The notes under the pieces: model-generated
What the model was told of the DNA's origin: nothing
Databases searched by the model: none
The model's input: only the letters and a program-made list of their open reading frames with translations
Part shown: piece after piece, positions 1 through 8,274 of the stretch
How the letters are laid out: every line of letters starts with the position of its first letter
Numbering within the stretch: position 1 is the first letter of the stretch
DNA from: Ornithinibacillus sp047228935
GTDB lineage: Bacteria; Bacillota; Bacilli; Bacillales; Amphibacillaceae
Direction of reading: 5' to 3'
Assembly (NCBI RefSeq): GCF_047228935.1
Contig: NZ_JBFEGG010000001.1
Span: 310,001 to 374,000 of the forward strand
DNA: 64,000 nucleotides
Translations under genes and position numbers: made by a program

Positions 1-22
1 AATATAAAGGAGCATTTATTCA

Positions 23-1015
23 ATGAAGAAAATAAGTATTATGTTATTTGCAGGTTTACTCTTAATCCTGTCTTCTTGTGGAACTAGCTCAAATGGCGAA
101 CTAGATAAAATTGTTTTAGCAGATGCCGGTTGGGATAGCATCCGTGTTCATAATAGTATTGCGCAAATTATTATGGAGGAAGGCTATGGTTATGAAACTG
201 AGGTTACTTCAGGGTCTACTGCTGCAACAGTACAAGGCCTACGCCAAGGTGATATAAATGTTTATATGGAAATTTGGACAGATAATATTAAAGAACTGTA
301 CGAAGAAGCAACGGAAGCTGGAGATTTTGAAACAGTATCTGTGAACTTCGATGATAATGTTCAAGGTTTATATGTTCCTACTTATGTAATCGAGGGGGAC
401 GAAGAGCGTGGGATTAAACCTGCTGCTCCAGATTTAAAGACGGTTGAAGATTTAAAGAAATATCCTGATGTGTTTGCAGATCCAGAAGATCCAGGTAGAG
501 GACGTATTCTTAATGCCCCAAGTGGCTGGGCAGTAGCCGAAGCTATTAATGATAAGTTTGAAACATATGGTCTAGATGAAACAATGAATAATTTCATGCC
601 TGGTTCTGACTCAGCTGCTGTAGCTGACTTAGTGGACGCTTATGAAGCCGGAAGACCGTGGGTTGGATATTACTGGTCTCCAACGTTAGTAACAGCTAAG
701 TATGACCTAACACTGTTAGAAGAGGCACCATATGAAGAGGCGGTATGGAATGAATCTAAAGCAACAGAATTCCCTCCGAATGATGTAGTAGTAGCGGTTC
801 ACAAAGATTTCAAAGATCAAGCACCAGATGTATATGATTTTTTAAGCAACTATGAAACGAGCAGTGCACTTACGGAAGAAGCTTTAGTCTATATGGACGA
901 AAATAGTGCTGAGCCTGATGAAGCGGCTATTTGGTGGATGAATCAGCATGAAGACATTTGGACTAGCTGGGTATCAGAAGATGTAGCAGAAAAGGTTAAA
1001 GAAGCTCTACAGTAA
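23..1015 (+). CDS. Glycine betaine/proline-type ABC transporter substrate-binding lipoprotein (OpuAC/ProX family)
   Basis: Extracytoplasmic solute receptor of an osmoprotectant importer, 330 aa. The first 20 residues form a lipoprotein signal ending in the lipobox LSSC (Cys19), so the mature protein should be lipid-anchored. The rest is one OpuAC-type periplasmic-binding domain, with the family's Trp-rich ligand segments (GWDSIRVHN near residue 37, EIWTDN near 84, YYWSP near 219, IWWMNQ near 303). A good ribosome site (aaaggag) precedes the ATG by 9 nt. It is first in an operon with the permease and ATPase downstream, and a hairpin after its stop could keep the receptor in excess. The ligand is probably glycine betaine or a related quaternary amine or sulfonium compound; sequence alone does not settle which. 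Confidence 0.9.
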   Translation: MKKISIMLFAGLLLILSSCGTSSNGELDKIVLADAGWDSIRVHNSIAQIIMEEGYGYETEVTSGSTAATVQGLRQGDINVYMEIWTDNIKELYEEATEAGDFETVSVNFDDNVQGLYVPTYVIEGDEERGIKPAAPDLKTVEDLKKYPDVFADPEDPGRGRILNAPSGWAVAEAINDKFETYGLDETMNNFMPGSDSAAVADLVDAYEAGRPWVGYYWSPTLVTAKYDLTLLEEAPYEEAVWNESKATEFPPNDVVVAVHKDFKDQAPDVYDFLSNYETSSALTEEALVYMDENSAEPDEAAIWWMNQHEDIWTSWVSEDVAEKVKEALQ

Positions 1016-1023
1016 TATTCAAG

Positions 1024-1056
1024 AGCAGCTGGCCAATTGGTTGGCTGCTTTTCGTT
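1024..1056 (+). terminator. Terminator-like hairpin between receptor and permease genes
   Basis: The arms AGCAGC (1024-1029) and GCTGCT (1044-1049) enclose a short CAA/TTG extension and are followed by TTTTCGTTT. The stem is modest and the T-tract interrupted, so partial termination or 3'-end protection of the receptor message is more likely than a full stop. Confidence 0.5.
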
Positions 1057-1092
1057 TAAACATATATATATGATGTAAAGAGAGGTGAATAG

Positions 1093-1107
1093 GCTGCAAT
1101 TTGCAGC
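1093..1107 (+). promoter_or_regulatory. Hairpin inside the ribosome-binding spacer of the permease gene
   Basis: The Shine-Dalgarno GAGGTGA (1082-1088) lies about 26 nt before the only good ATG (1114). Between them GCTGCA (1093-1098) and TGCAGC (1102-1107) form a 6-bp stem with loop ATT. Folding this stem shortens the effective spacing to about 11 nt. Confidence 0.55.
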
Positions 1108-1113
1108 TTATAT

Positions 1114-1965
1114 ATGGGAAGTTTTCCAGATATACGTACTAATTTAGGATATTATGTTGATCAGTTTGTTAGTTTTTTAGATAGCAATTTAGAGAGTTTG
1201 TTTGATTTCATCCGATTCATATCTTCTAGCACGATAAATTCTATTGATGATATGCTAGTGGCATTGCCATGGTGGAGCTTCATTATTATTATATTTTTAC
1301 TAGGTTGGTATTTTAAATCAATCTTTTCAGGAGTACTATACGCAGTATTTATTTTTCTAATCGGAAGTTTCGGATTATGGGAAGATATGATGACAACAAT
1401 TGCGATAATTGTAGCAGCCGTGATTATATGTTTAATTCTTGGTATACCGATTGGAATATGGATGGCGTTTAATAAAGGATTTTCAAATATTATGCGACCA
1501 ATTCTTGATGCGATGCAAACAATGCCTAGTTTTGTTTATTTGATACCTGCGATTTTCTTCTTTGGACTTGGTAACGTTTCAGCCATATTTGCCACGTTAA
1601 TATATGCGCTGCCACCGGTTATACGTTTAACCGAGCTTGCTATCCGCGGGGTAGATAAGGAAGTTATCGAATCGGCACAGTCTTTCGGTTCTTCACGTGG
1701 GCAAATGCTTCGCAAAGTACAACTCCCACAAGCTATGCCAACTATTATGGCTGGTGTAAACCAAACTACCATGATGGCATTAGCAATGGTCGTTATCGCA
1801 TCAATGGTTGGTGCTAAAGGCCTTGGTGAGCAAGTACTTGTTGCAATTAATCGTATTGATATTGCTTTAGGTTTTGAAGCGGGAATAAGTATTGTATTTT
1901 TAGCTGTAATTATTGATCGCGTGACAAATGGTGTGGCAGCTAAGTTCCAAAGGGGGATTAACTAA
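1114..1965 (+). CDS. Glycine betaine-type ABC transporter permease (OpuAB/ProW family)
   Basis: Integral membrane subunit of the importer, 283 aa. A hydrophilic N-terminal stretch of about 45 residues precedes several hydrophobic segments. The BPD_transp_1 domain carries the usual coupling region for the ATPase (near residues 185-215: VIESAQSFGSS ... LRKVQLPQAMP). The segment DAMQTMPSFVYLIPA is typical of OpuAB/ProW. ATG 1114 is preferred because an in-frame TAG lies at 1090 and the only codon between is ATT 1099. The Shine-Dalgarno is unusually distant and separated by a hairpin. The stop overlaps the ATPase start by one base (TAATG), implying coupled translation. Confidence 0.9.
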   Translation: MGSFPDIRTNLGYYVDQFVSFLDSNLESLFDFIRFISSSTINSIDDMLVALPWWSFIIIIFLLGWYFKSIFSGVLYAVFIFLIGSFGLWEDMMTTIAIIVAAVIICLILGIPIGIWMAFNKGFSNIMRPILDAMQTMPSFVYLIPAIFFFGLGNVSAIFATLIYALPPVIRLTELAIRGVDKEVIESAQSFGSSRGQMLRKVQLPQAMPTIMAGVNQTTMMALAMVVIASMVGAKGLGEQVLVAINRIDIALGFEAGISIVFLAVIIDRVTNGVAAKFQRGIN

Positions 1966-3170
1966 TGGAGACAAAGATAAAAATTGATCATGTATCGAAA
2001 ATCTTTGGACCTAAGCCGAAGTCGGTTATTCCTTTAATTAAAGAAGGAAAAAACAAAGAAGAGATTCTTGCCCAAACTGGTCACACGGTAGGTGTATATG
2101 ACGCATCCTTAGATATTAAAAAGGGTGAAGTATTTGTCATTATGGGCTTATCTGGTAGTGGCAAATCTACTTTAATCCGTTGTTTTAACTTATTAAATAA
2201 ACCGACAGCAGGTTCAATCTATATTGACGATGTTGATATAACAAAATCGAATAAGCAAGAACTAAAAAAGATTAGACAGGAAAAAATCGCGATGGTGTTT
2301 CAACACTTTGGTCTTTTCAGTCATCGAACCATTCTGGCTAATGTCGAGTATGGGTTGGAAATCCGTGGCGTTTCAAAGGAAGAACGTCGGGAAATTGCCT
2401 TAAAAAATATTGAAATTGTTGGATTAAAAGGGTACGAGGATAAATATCCAGATGAGTTATCAGGTGGTATGCAGCAACGTGTAGGACTTGCGCGAGCACT
2501 TGCAAATGATCCAGATGTTTTATTAATGGATGAACCGTTTAGTGCACTAGATCCATTAATCCGCAGAGAAATGCAGCTTGAATTACTGGATATTCAAGAA
2601 CGTTTACAAAAAACTATCATTTTTATAACACATGATGTGAATGAAGCGTTTAAGCTAGGTGATAGAGTTGCAGTTATGAAGGACGGTCATGTCGTACAGG
2701 TTGGTACACCTGAAGAAATCATTGAAGCACCAGCGAATGATTATATATCCGAATTTATTAAAGATATTGATCGTTCTAAAGTTTTTCAAGCCGAACATAT
2801 TATGATTAAACCTAACGCACTAGTATCTTTAAAAGATGGTTTAAATGTGGCGATAAAAGAAATGGAAGAAAACGGAATATCTAGTGTATATGTGGTAGAT
2901 CGAGCCCGTCACGTAAAGGGAATCGTTACGGTAGATGATGCTATTAAAGCGAAGAAAGAGAATAAATCGTTAGTGGACATTTTACAAAGTGATTATGTTA
3001 TTGTCCAAAAAGATGAGTATATACATGATCTCATTCCAAAAGCATTGGAATCGAAATATCCATTAGCAGTTGTAAATGATGAGGCAAAATTAGTAGGATT
3101 TATTTTGCGTGTTCATGTGCTATCAGGATTAGTTACAGAGGATATTGTAGAAAGTAAAGAAGTATTATAA
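1965..3170 (+). CDS. Glycine betaine-type ABC transporter ATP-binding protein with CBS domains (OpuAA/ProV family)
   Basis: Energising subunit of the importer, 401 aa. It carries the OpuAA/ProV N-terminal extension (HTVGVYDAS near residue 40), Walker A GLSGSGKST (about 63-71), the Q-loop (MVFQHFG), signature LSGGMQQ, Walker B LLMDEP and the switch His in FITHD. The C-terminal 120 residues are a tandem CBS pair, which in characterised OpuA systems senses ionic strength or cyclic-di-AMP. The start overlaps the permease stop. A terminator shared with the convergent gerAC gene follows. Closely similar in architecture to the ATPase at 60534-61733. Confidence 0.92.
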   Translation: METKIKIDHVSKIFGPKPKSVIPLIKEGKNKEEILAQTGHTVGVYDASLDIKKGEVFVIMGLSGSGKSTLIRCFNLLNKPTAGSIYIDDVDITKSNKQELKKIRQEKIAMVFQHFGLFSHRTILANVEYGLEIRGVSKEERREIALKNIEIVGLKGYEDKYPDELSGGMQQRVGLARALANDPDVLLMDEPFSALDPLIRREMQLELLDIQERLQKTIIFITHDVNEAFKLGDRVAVMKDGHVVQVGTPEEIIEAPANDYISEFIKDIDRSKVFQAEHIMIKPNALVSLKDGLNVAIKEMEENGISSVYVVDRARHVKGIVTVDDAIKAKKENKSLVDILQSDYVIVQKDEYIHDLIPKALESKYPLAVVNDEAKLVGFILRVHVLSGLVTEDIVESKEVL

Positions 3171-3208
3171 TTAAGGGGTAACATAACATATTTTAACTGC
3201 AAACTAAA

Positions 3209-3234
3209 GTAGGGCTTCTTTTTAGTAGCCCTAC
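3209..3234. terminator. Terminator between convergent opuA-type operon and ger operon
   Basis: Perfect 8-bp inverted repeat GTAGGGCT (3209-3216) and AGCCCTAC (3227-3234). It overlaps the gerAC stop codon, so it can serve both strands, though T-tracts are weak on either side. Confidence 0.65.
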
Positions 3235-4370
3235 TCATTTGTAGTTCCGTGCCGAATAATATTAATATCAATATTAAAGGTTACATCTATATTAGGAAAT
3301 TTTCCGTCCCATTCTTTATCTGTAAGATGTCCACCCTTATTTTTTAAACGATAAAACATACCATATCCAAAGACATCGGTATTCAGTTCTTTAAGATATT
3401 TTAGAATTTCCTCATATCGAGTCTTTAATTTCTGTTCCACTGCCTTTTCTAGACCTTTAATCGCCTTAGGGTCATCTAAATTATATTTCGTAGATAATTC
3501 TTGTAAACTTAAGTCAAGATTTACATTAGTATCAAATGTAAGTTTTTCTTTATTGGTAAGAATTATATCTGTCGAGCCATGTTCGATTAAAAATACTAGT
3601 TTAAGCTCCTCTTCATTTTCTCGATCCTCTTTTTTTCCAAGATGCTTAGAAAGTTGGTCAATAGGTAGTATAACTTCAAGTGATTCACCAAGTCGGGGAC
3701 GATCAATTATTTTTAACAGATGCTCATCTTCTATCGGGAGTTGCCCTTTCATTATATCGTCTTTAAATAACGCGATACCAACAATCGTCGGGATATCCTC
3801 CCTAACACCAATAATGGGTAAGATGGGGTCTATTCCTTCATTATTAATAATAAATCCAAATCTGTGTAGCGTAACACTGGGAAATTGATGAGTTTCCGTA
3901 GTTGGCTGTAGTAATCCATAAAGGAATTCCCCGAGATTTGTTGAAATATTTTCCACTTGGATATCAAAAAGTTCCTCTGCATTTTCTTCTGCAACAGCTA
4001 GTAGCATAGTATCAGGAATGGCTGCATCTCGCACTAGAGTATCGATGAATGGATTGACACCCTTCTCCGCCAGTTCCTTTCCATATATCTCCAGTTGTAA
4101 TTTCCCTGGAACTAATTGCTGACTCACTTTCTGATTCGCATCCTCCCTTGCTCCCTTGATAGTCTCTGATACTCCTTTAACAACGGTAGTAGGGTGGGAA
4201 TAATTAGCTTGAAATTGTAAAATAGCCAAACTCATTTTAATTTGATTATTTTCAGTTAAATCTACACCGCGAGAAGTAATTACTCCAAGATCCTCTAATT
4301 GTGCTGATTCAAGACAGCTACTTAATAAAGGAAAGGTGCAGAGAAATAGAATGATAAGGATTATTCTCAC
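3231..4370 (-). CDS. gerAC: Ger(x)C family spore germination lipoprotein (GerAC type)
   Basis: C subunit of a GerA-type nutrient germinant receptor in the spore inner membrane, 379 aa. The lipoprotein signal ends in LLSSC (Cys19); GerAC proteins are diacylglycerylated and fold as three domains. The body shows the family's opening GVITSRGVDLT and a C-terminal block of alternating beta strands (WDGKFPNIDVTFNIDI). Start is GTG 4368-4370, overlapping the permease stop by 4 nt (GTGA), so it is translationally coupled. The germinant recognised cannot be read from sequence; the symbol denotes family, not orthology to the L-alanine receptor. Confidence 0.88.
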   Translation of the reverse strand: MRIILIILFLCTFPLLSSCLESAQLEDLGVITSRGVDLTENNQIKMSLAILQFQANYSHPTTVVKGVSETIKGAREDANQKVSQQLVPGKLQLEIYGKELAEKGVNPFIDTLVRDAAIPDTMLLAVAEENAEELFDIQVENISTNLGEFLYGLLQPTTETHQFPSVTLHRFGFIINNEGIDPILPIIGVREDIPTIVGIALFKDDIMKGQLPIEDEHLLKIIDRPRLGESLEVILPIDQLSKHLGKKEDRENEEELKLVFLIEHGSTDIILTNKEKLTFDTNVNLDLSLQELSTKYNLDDPKAIKGLEKAVEQKLKTRYEEILKYLKELNTDVFGYGMFYRLKNKGGHLTDKEWDGKFPNIDVTFNIDINIIRHGTTNE

Positions 4371-5482
4371 GACTGACCACTACCTTTTTTTGTTTTCCAT
4401 TTCTTTTTTATCATCACTAATGGTAGCAAAATAAAAGGGTAGATATATACGACCCAAAAACTTACTTTCGCTATCCAGTCAGTTAGAGCTGTAATTTGAT
4501 AATCATAATGAAAAAAATTAACAATGATTAAAATAATTATTGTTAGGATAAAATGGGTTTTTTTCTGAGTGATTTTATACATTCGTTTTAATCCATGTGC
4601 AATTGCCCACATTAAAAATACTAAATTAGGAATTATGACCATTAACCACATAACGACAACAATATAATCTATACGCTCTAAGAAAGTGAATGAGGCACTT
4701 TTTACTAATATTAGAACAGCCCAGTTTATATTTTTTAATCCTATTGAACTAAAGTACCCGATAGATATTATCGTAACAAGTAATAGAATAAATGAGGTAT
4801 ATGCTAAACCAAGATATGTTGGTAGCTTAGCTTTATGTTTGTTAATAATAAAAGGATAAATAATCATTAGAATTTCAAAACCAGATAACGTATAAGCTGT
4901 TGCCCTTGCTCCTTTTAGTAGTTCTGGAAGGGTAGCCTGGAACATAGGTAATAAATTCAACCAATTCATTCGAGTAATGGGATCAACTAGTGTAACCAGT
5001 AACCAAAAGGTTATAAGAAATAGTACAAAGCCTACTCCAACTACAACTCTTATTCCTCCGAATACAGCATATAGGACAAGAATCATAATAAGAACTGTAA
5101 GCACCCAATTTGGGAGAGCATGATAAATAAAGATTTGAACAACCTGAATGTAGGTCATTAATATAGAAAGGAAGCTAGCAAATAGAAATACAATGAATAC
5201 CGTTCCGAGTAATTTTCCAAGCCACTTGCCAAACACATCTACATGAATGCCAAAGTAATCGGCACTTTCATATTGATTAAGTATAAAAAACATGGCGGCA
5301 ACCACTAAACAAGTAAACAGAAAAGCGATTAGTATGGATAACCACGAATCACGCTCTGCCTCTAGAAATATAAATCGTGGTGCACCTATTATCCCAACCC
5401 CAAGTTGTAAGCCTGAAACGATAAAAAATAGGTAAAATGGCCGTATTTGAAGATTTGTTTTAACCTTTAGATTGATTTCCAT
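4367..5482 (-). CDS. gerAB: GerAB family germination receptor permease
   Basis: B subunit of the germinant receptor, 371 aa, of the amino acid/polyamine/organocation transporter fold. About ten hydrophobic segments are visible, starting at residues 15-32 (FYLFFIVSGLQLGVGIIGAP, the GxGIIG-type unwound TM1 motif). In characterised receptors this subunit binds the germinant. ATG 5482 follows an AGGTGAC ribosome site. It lies 7 nt after gerAA and overlaps gerAC by 4 nt, so the three genes form one operon. Confidence 0.88.
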   Translation of the reverse strand: MEINLKVKTNLQIRPFYLFFIVSGLQLGVGIIGAPRFIFLEAERDSWLSILIAFLFTCLVVAAMFFILNQYESADYFGIHVDVFGKWLGKLLGTVFIVFLFASFLSILMTYIQVVQIFIYHALPNWVLTVLIMILVLYAVFGGIRVVVGVGFVLFLITFWLLVTLVDPITRMNWLNLLPMFQATLPELLKGARATAYTLSGFEILMIIYPFIINKHKAKLPTYLGLAYTSFILLLVTIISIGYFSSIGLKNINWAVLILVKSASFTFLERIDYIVVVMWLMVIIPNLVFLMWAIAHGLKRMYKITQKKTHFILTIIILIIVNFFHYDYQITALTDWIAKVSFWVVYIYPFILLPLVMIKKKWKTKKGSGQS

Positions 5483-5489
5483 ATGTCAC

Positions 5490-7007
5490 CTACTCATCAA
5501 TATCACGTTTCTGCTTGGCATCCTTTTTGTTAAAACGAATAATAGATTTCGGGCGATAGGTCTTTGCTCTACGACTTGAATGGTTAAATGGGGTACGAAA
5601 AAATACTTTATTAAAGTCCTTTAATTGTAATGGATATATTGGTGCTAAATATGGACGGCCGAGAGACGTTAATCTTAGCAAATGTATGATTAGCCAACAT
5701 AAACCAAAAGCAATTCCAAACAAGCCTAGTACCCCAGCTAGTACAATTAATGGAAAACGAATTATTCGAATAGTTGTACCAAATAAATAATTTGGTGTTG
5801 TAAAGGAAGATAGTGCACTCATTGCTACAACAATGATTAGTATATTACTAGTAAGCCCAGCATCTACCGCTGCTTGGCCAATGACGATACCGCCTACGAT
5901 ACCCATCGTTTGACCAACCTTTGTTGGTAATCTTGCACCAGCTTCTCGTAATAACTCTAGTAAAAATTCGAGTAACAGCGCTTCAAATATTGGCAGAAAC
6001 GGTACTGCTGCCCTTGATTGCCCAATTGAAACAAGTAACTGGGTGGGAATAATCGCGTATTGATATGTAACCGCCGCTACATAGGTAGGTGTAATCAAAA
6101 TAGAAAAAACCATTGCTAGAAAACGCATTATTCGTAGAAATGATCCTGCTTGCCAACGCATATAGAGATCTTCTGTAGATTCTAAAAAGGAAAACAAAGT
6201 AGCAGGTGCAATAAATGCTGTTGGACTGTTTTCTACCAAGACACCGATTTTTCCTCTTGTTATATTGTAAGTAAATCGGTCAGGTAATTCCGTCTCATCA
6301 AATTGAGGGAAAAGGTTAGTCTGTGAGTCCTCTAAATATTGCTTTAATACAATAGTATCTTCAATTTCATCTACATCCAATTCCTCTAATCGTTGACGCA
6401 TCGTATTTATGTCAACTTCATTTGCGATGGATTTTAAATAGACCAATCGAACATCACGTGGAGATAGATGGCCAATTTTTATTTCCTCAAAAACCAAGTC
6501 AGTAGATTTAATCCTCCAGCGAATGACGTTCATATTCTTAGCAAGCGATTCAGTAAAGGAAATCTTTGGACCAAGAACTAAAGACTCTGTCTCTGCTTTC
6601 TCTAAGGAACGACTTTCTTTGAGCAAAATAGAGTAACTGACAATACTATTTTCATTTTCAATATAAATAAATACTTCACCAATTATTAACTTTTCTAATA
6701 TACTTTTTAGTGCTTGTGAGGTAGAACCAGAATTTAAAGGGAGCTCATCTAATAACGTATCATTGGTTAATGTTTTGTTTTCATCAATATTTAGTAAAGG
6801 CTGAAGAAGTGATTGTTGTAATTTATCTATTTCAATTTGATAGTCTAGAAAAAAAACAGCCACCTTTTTATTATTTATGACATATCTTGAGAATTTTAAA
6901 TCAGGATTATTCTCAAATTGTTTTTTTAATAAATCTTCAAGCATATCTATTTTTAACGGGAATATCGAGTCTTTCTCTGGTCTGTTTGCTTTATGTCTTC
7001 TCCACAT
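5490..7007 (-). CDS. gerAA: GerAA family germination receptor subunit
   Basis: A subunit of the germinant receptor, 505 aa from the preferred start. A soluble N-terminal half of about 290 residues is followed by membrane segments and a basic C-terminal tail. Conserved GerAA stretches include LSPRDVRLVYL, GKIGVLVENSPTAFIAP and PIFEALLLEFLLELLREAGARLP. An upstream ATG (7017-7019) is in frame, but its own bases form GGAGG, a Shine-Dalgarno placed 7 nt before ATG 7005-7007, so the shorter form (starting MWRRHK) is chosen. First gene of gerAA-AB-AC, preceded by a SigG-like promoter. Confidence 0.88.
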   Translation of the reverse strand: MWRRHKANRPEKDSIFPLKIDMLEDLLKKQFENNPDLKFSRYVINNKKVAVFFLDYQIEIDKLQQSLLQPLLNIDENKTLTNDTLLDELPLNSGSTSQALKSILEKLIIGEVFIYIENENSIVSYSILLKESRSLEKAETESLVLGPKISFTESLAKNMNVIRWRIKSTDLVFEEIKIGHLSPRDVRLVYLKSIANEVDINTMRQRLEELDVDEIEDTIVLKQYLEDSQTNLFPQFDETELPDRFTYNITRGKIGVLVENSPTAFIAPATLFSFLESTEDLYMRWQAGSFLRIMRFLAMVFSILITPTYVAAVTYQYAIIPTQLLVSIGQSRAAVPFLPIFEALLLEFLLELLREAGARLPTKVGQTMGIVGGIVIGQAAVDAGLTSNILIIVVAMSALSSFTTPNYLFGTTIRIIRFPLIVLAGVLGLFGIAFGLCWLIIHLLRLTSLGRPYLAPIYPLQLKDFNKVFFRTPFNHSSRRAKTYRPKSIIRFNKKDAKQKRDIDE

Positions 7008-7039
7008 ACGTGCCTCCATAAGAAATTCTGGTTATCGAT

Positions 7040-7068
7040 TAGTATGTGTGGAAATATAAAAAATATAA
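7040..7068 (-). promoter_or_regulatory. Putative SigG promoter of the ger operon
   Basis: On the minus strand TTATAT (7063-7068), 16 bp, then CATACTA (7040-7046), about 32 bp before the ATG. The -10 fits the forespore SigG pattern CATnnTA; the -35 is weaker. Spacing equals that at the yhcN-like and SASP genes here. Confidence 0.55.
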
Positions 7069-7090
7069 GTCCCCAGGGAGGGGAAGTTAA

Positions 7091-7126
7091 GGAAAAAGAA
7101 AAACAGACAAGTAGTCTACTTGTCTG
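7091..7126 (-). terminator. Terminator of the carbonic anhydrase gene
   Basis: The palindrome CAGACAAGTAG/CTACTTGTCTG (7104-7126) is followed on the minus strand by a T-rich run. It separates this gene from the ger operon. Confidence 0.8.
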
Positions 7127-7138
7127 CTTCATCCATAA

Positions 7139-7693
7139 TTATTTAGCTCTTGTCACAACATCTACTTTACCAGTTCCGGGGTCAATAACTAATCCATGTA
7201 CCTTTACATAAGGTGGTAATAGTGGATGATTGCGTATAAGGTTAACGCTCTGCTTAACAGATTCTTCAACGGTCTCAAATCCATGAAACTCATAATCAAA
7301 ATCGATTCCAGCATGTTGTAACGTCTCAATGGTTTCCTCAGGAATTCCTTTATCTATCATTTTACTAGTTAGCTTTTCTATGTTCACTCGTGACATTCCA
7401 CAATCATGGTGTCCAATAACTGTTACTTCTTCAGCCTGTAGTTCAAAGATAGCAACAAGTATACTTTTCATGATGCTATCAAATGGTTTACGTACGATGG
7501 CTCCTGCATTTTTTACCATTTTAACATCGCCATTTTGGATGTTTAATGCTCTTTGTAATAATTCAACTAAGCGGGATTCCATGCAAGTAAATATGACCAT
7601 TTTTTTGTTTGGAATGCTATCGGTAGCGTATTTTTCGTATTCTTTTCCTTCTACAAATTGTTTGTTAAATGCTAACATATCATCTAAATGCAT
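7139..7693 (-). CDS. Beta-class carbonic anhydrase (YtiB-like)
   Basis: Predicted cytosolic zinc enzyme interconverting CO2 and bicarbonate, 184 aa. Zinc ligands are visible as Cys in FTCMESR (about residue 36) and His-x2-Cys in GHHDCG (about 96-99). The usual catalytic dyad motif is C-x-D-x-R; here the acidic residue is Glu. Start ATG 7691-7693 (starting MHLDD) follows AAAGGAG by 8 nt. An in-frame GTG three codons upstream overlaps the ribosome site and is unlikely. Monocistronic, with its own terminator. Confidence 0.85.
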   Translation of the reverse strand: MHLDDMLAFNKQFVEGKEYEKYATDSIPNKKMVIFTCMESRLVELLQRALNIQNGDVKMVKNAGAIVRKPFDSIMKSILVAIFELQAEEVTVIGHHDCGMSRVNIEKLTSKMIDKGIPEETIETLQHAGIDFDYEFHGFETVEESVKQSVNLIRNHPLLPPYVKVHGLVIDPGTGKVDVVTRAK

Positions 7694-7840
7694 TTTTAAC
7701 ACTCCTTTAACATAAAATACCCCTTAAAACTATATCATTTTTCGAACAGTATAGAAAATAAAAAGGGATATATTATTATCCATTAGTTCTTTTCAGCCAA
7801 ATATAAAGAGGTATTTTAGATTTAGAGGGGATGGGACGAG

Positions 7841-8053
7841 ATGAGTGGGGATGTGAGGAATTGTAAGTTGTGTTTCGAACCGATGGGGTTTAGTGCGTTT
7901 TCTATGTGTCAACGTTGTTTAGAAGGAATGGAGAAGGTGCGTTCTTATGTAAAAAAACATCCATATGCACAACTTCTTGATATATCTAATGGAACAGATC
8001 TTTCCGATGAATTTGTAAAACGAATTATAGATTATACGGTGGAGCGTTACTAA
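7841..8053 (+). CDS. Small zinc-ribbon protein, resembles flagellar-operon protein YvyF
   Basis: 70-aa cytosolic protein. The N-terminal half carries two Cys-x2-Cys pairs (CKLC at residues 8-11, CQRC at 23-26), a treble-cleft or zinc-ribbon arrangement. The second half (YAQLLDISNGTDLSDEFVKR) resembles a helix-turn-helix-like segment, as in YvyF/TIGR03826 proteins. It is not in a flagellar operon here, so the resemblance may be structural only. GAGGGGA precedes the ATG at acceptable distance. No partner gene is evident: it lies between a minus-strand carbonic anhydrase and the bmr leader. Confidence 0.7.
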   Translation: MSGDVRNCKLCFEPMGFSAFSMCQRCLEGMEKVRSYVKKHPYAQLLDISNGTDLSDEFVKRIIDYTVERY

Positions 8054-8099
8054 TAATCAAATTAAAAAAGTTTGAAAACAAAATATCTTTAAAAAGTTG

Positions 8100-8128
8100 T
8101 TGACTATTCGTTATTACCAATTTATACT
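8100..8128 (+). promoter_or_regulatory. SigA promoter of the bmr leader
   Basis: TTGACT (8100-8105), 17 bp, TATACT (8123-8128). Transcription would start near 8135, about 16 nt before the leader-peptide Shine-Dalgarno. Confidence 0.8.
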
Positions 8129-8166
8129 AATTAAGTATTCAAAATTATGAAAAGGAGGTCATGAAA

Positions 8167-8250
8167 ATGAAAAACATTATCGTAGTAAATGGTATAGCTT
8201 TAAAACCGAATATTTCATGTGACCTCTTACAAGCAGGAACTAAATTCTGA
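8167..8250 (+). CDS. bmrB: bmrB-like leader peptide
   Basis: 27-codon ORF (MKNIIVVNG ... QAGTKF, stop TGA 8248) with a near-ideal ribosome site AAAGGAGG. ATG 8167 sits 8 nt from the GGAGG core, whereas ATG 8161 is only 2 nt away. Codons 18-21 (Cys, Asp, Leu, Leu) overlap pairing segment B of the attenuator, so ribosome position would decide which RNA structure forms. It is inferred to act in cis, like B. subtilis bmrB (yheJ), and is shorter than I recall that peptide being. The peptide sequence itself may matter little. Confidence 0.75.
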   Translation: MKNIIVVNGIALKPNISCDLLQAGTKF

Positions 8251-8274
8251 AAATAGAATTCTTTTCAGTATTGT

